A DNA stretch of 50,891 bases. Origin: Planctomycetes bacterium UBA7888 (GTDB lineage: Bacteria > Planctomycetota > UBA1135). Position numbers and translations under genes: made by a program. The DNA lies in the NCBI GenBank assembly GCA_002500505.1, contig DLRM01000041.1:11860-62750 (forward strand), read 5' to 3'. Shown here one piece after another: positions 50,839 through 50,891 of the stretch; position 1 is the first letter of the stretch, and every line of letters begins with the position of its first letter. The notes beneath the pieces were generated by a model. The model did not search any database, had not been told where the DNA came from, and saw only the letters and a program-made list of their open reading frames with translations.

Positions 50839-50864
50839 AGCGCGGCTCGAGGCGACAAAAGCGA

Positions 50865-50891
50865 ATGAAAGAAGACACCCCATTGGCTCGG
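50865..50891 (+). CDS. Possible start of the next gene (edge)
   Basis: An ATG at 50865 opens MKEDTPLAR to the window edge, 26 bases after the Eis-like stop. Nine codons are too few to judge. Confidence 0.25.

Noticed and set aside
1..50891. Mobile elements, prophage, CRISPR, restriction-modification or toxin-antitoxin genes
   Set aside because: No transposase, integrase, repeat array, att-like flank or defence-family motifs were seen on either strand.

Overview
The window reads as a chromosomal segment of a diderm (Gram-negative-type) bacterium. Evidence for an outer membrane is an LptE-like lipoprotein, a BamD-like lipoprotein, a giant AsmA/YhdP-like protein and several lipobox proteins. 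Evidence for a bacterium is a class A RNase P RNA, FtsH, TsaB, RuvX, AccD and AddAB. Futalosine-pathway MqnD, an FG-GAP secreted protein, a Ser/Thr kinase, an archaeal/eukaryotic-type methionine aminopeptidase, a SUI1 factor and a histone-fold protein together suggest a planctomycete or another little-studied diderm phylum. That placement is an inference; no rRNA is present. No insertion sequence, prophage, tRNA or CRISPR array was seen. Genes are packed tightly, and start and stop codons very often overlap by 4 nt (ATGA, GTGA, even TTGA).

Layout. 1-3180 (minus): 5' end of a lipoprotein gene, thiolase, CBS-domain protein, imidazolonepropionase (hutI). 3179-13968 (plus): a tight run of CorC/TlyC-like protein, recO, BamD-like lipoprotein, lptE-like, ftsH, folP, then the c-di-AMP/amino-sugar module cdaA-cdaR-glmM, then tsaB. 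14021-14308 (minus): a 95-residue protein with a 40-residue lysine-rich tail joined to a compact histone fold, with its own promoter-like sequences, a leader with two small perfect hairpins, and a strong hairpin at its 3' end. 14471-21759 (plus): an exported protein of unknown function, alr, the AsmA/YhdP-like gene, manC and ruvX. 21862-22234: rnpB. 22434-23320 (plus): a NUDIX-like protein and a 74-residue protein with a possible Sm1-like motif. 23388-24313 (minus): an ArsC/Spx-like protein and a degenerate receiver-like protein. 24460-27627 (plus): FG-GAP repeats followed by two gluzincin-like domains that lack the catalytic Glu. 27637-29558 (minus): mqnD and a Ser/Thr kinase. 29615-31046 (plus): type II Map, SUI1 and a possible 42-codon ORF. 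31043-32095 (minus): leucine dehydrogenase. 32272-36186 (plus): DinG-like Fe-S helicase, a 54-residue remnant or miniature of ArsC/LMW phosphatase, and a methyltransferase-like protein. 36207-38772 (minus): lipoprotein, rarA, SpoU methyltransferase. 38804-39757 (plus): rsgA. 39765-42175 (minus): ispH and folC. 42270-50838 (plus): NUDIX, addB, addA, accD and an Eis-like acetyltransferase, with a possible next gene starting at the right edge.

Most genes are housekeeping: envelope assembly, folate, c-di-AMP and peptidoglycan precursors, recombination repair, ribosome maturation. The most interesting items are the tailed bacterial histone with its structured leader, the internally deleted ArsC-like mini-gene that remains coupled to its neighbour, the doubled inactive metalloprotease domains, and the archaeal-style Map/SUI1 pair.
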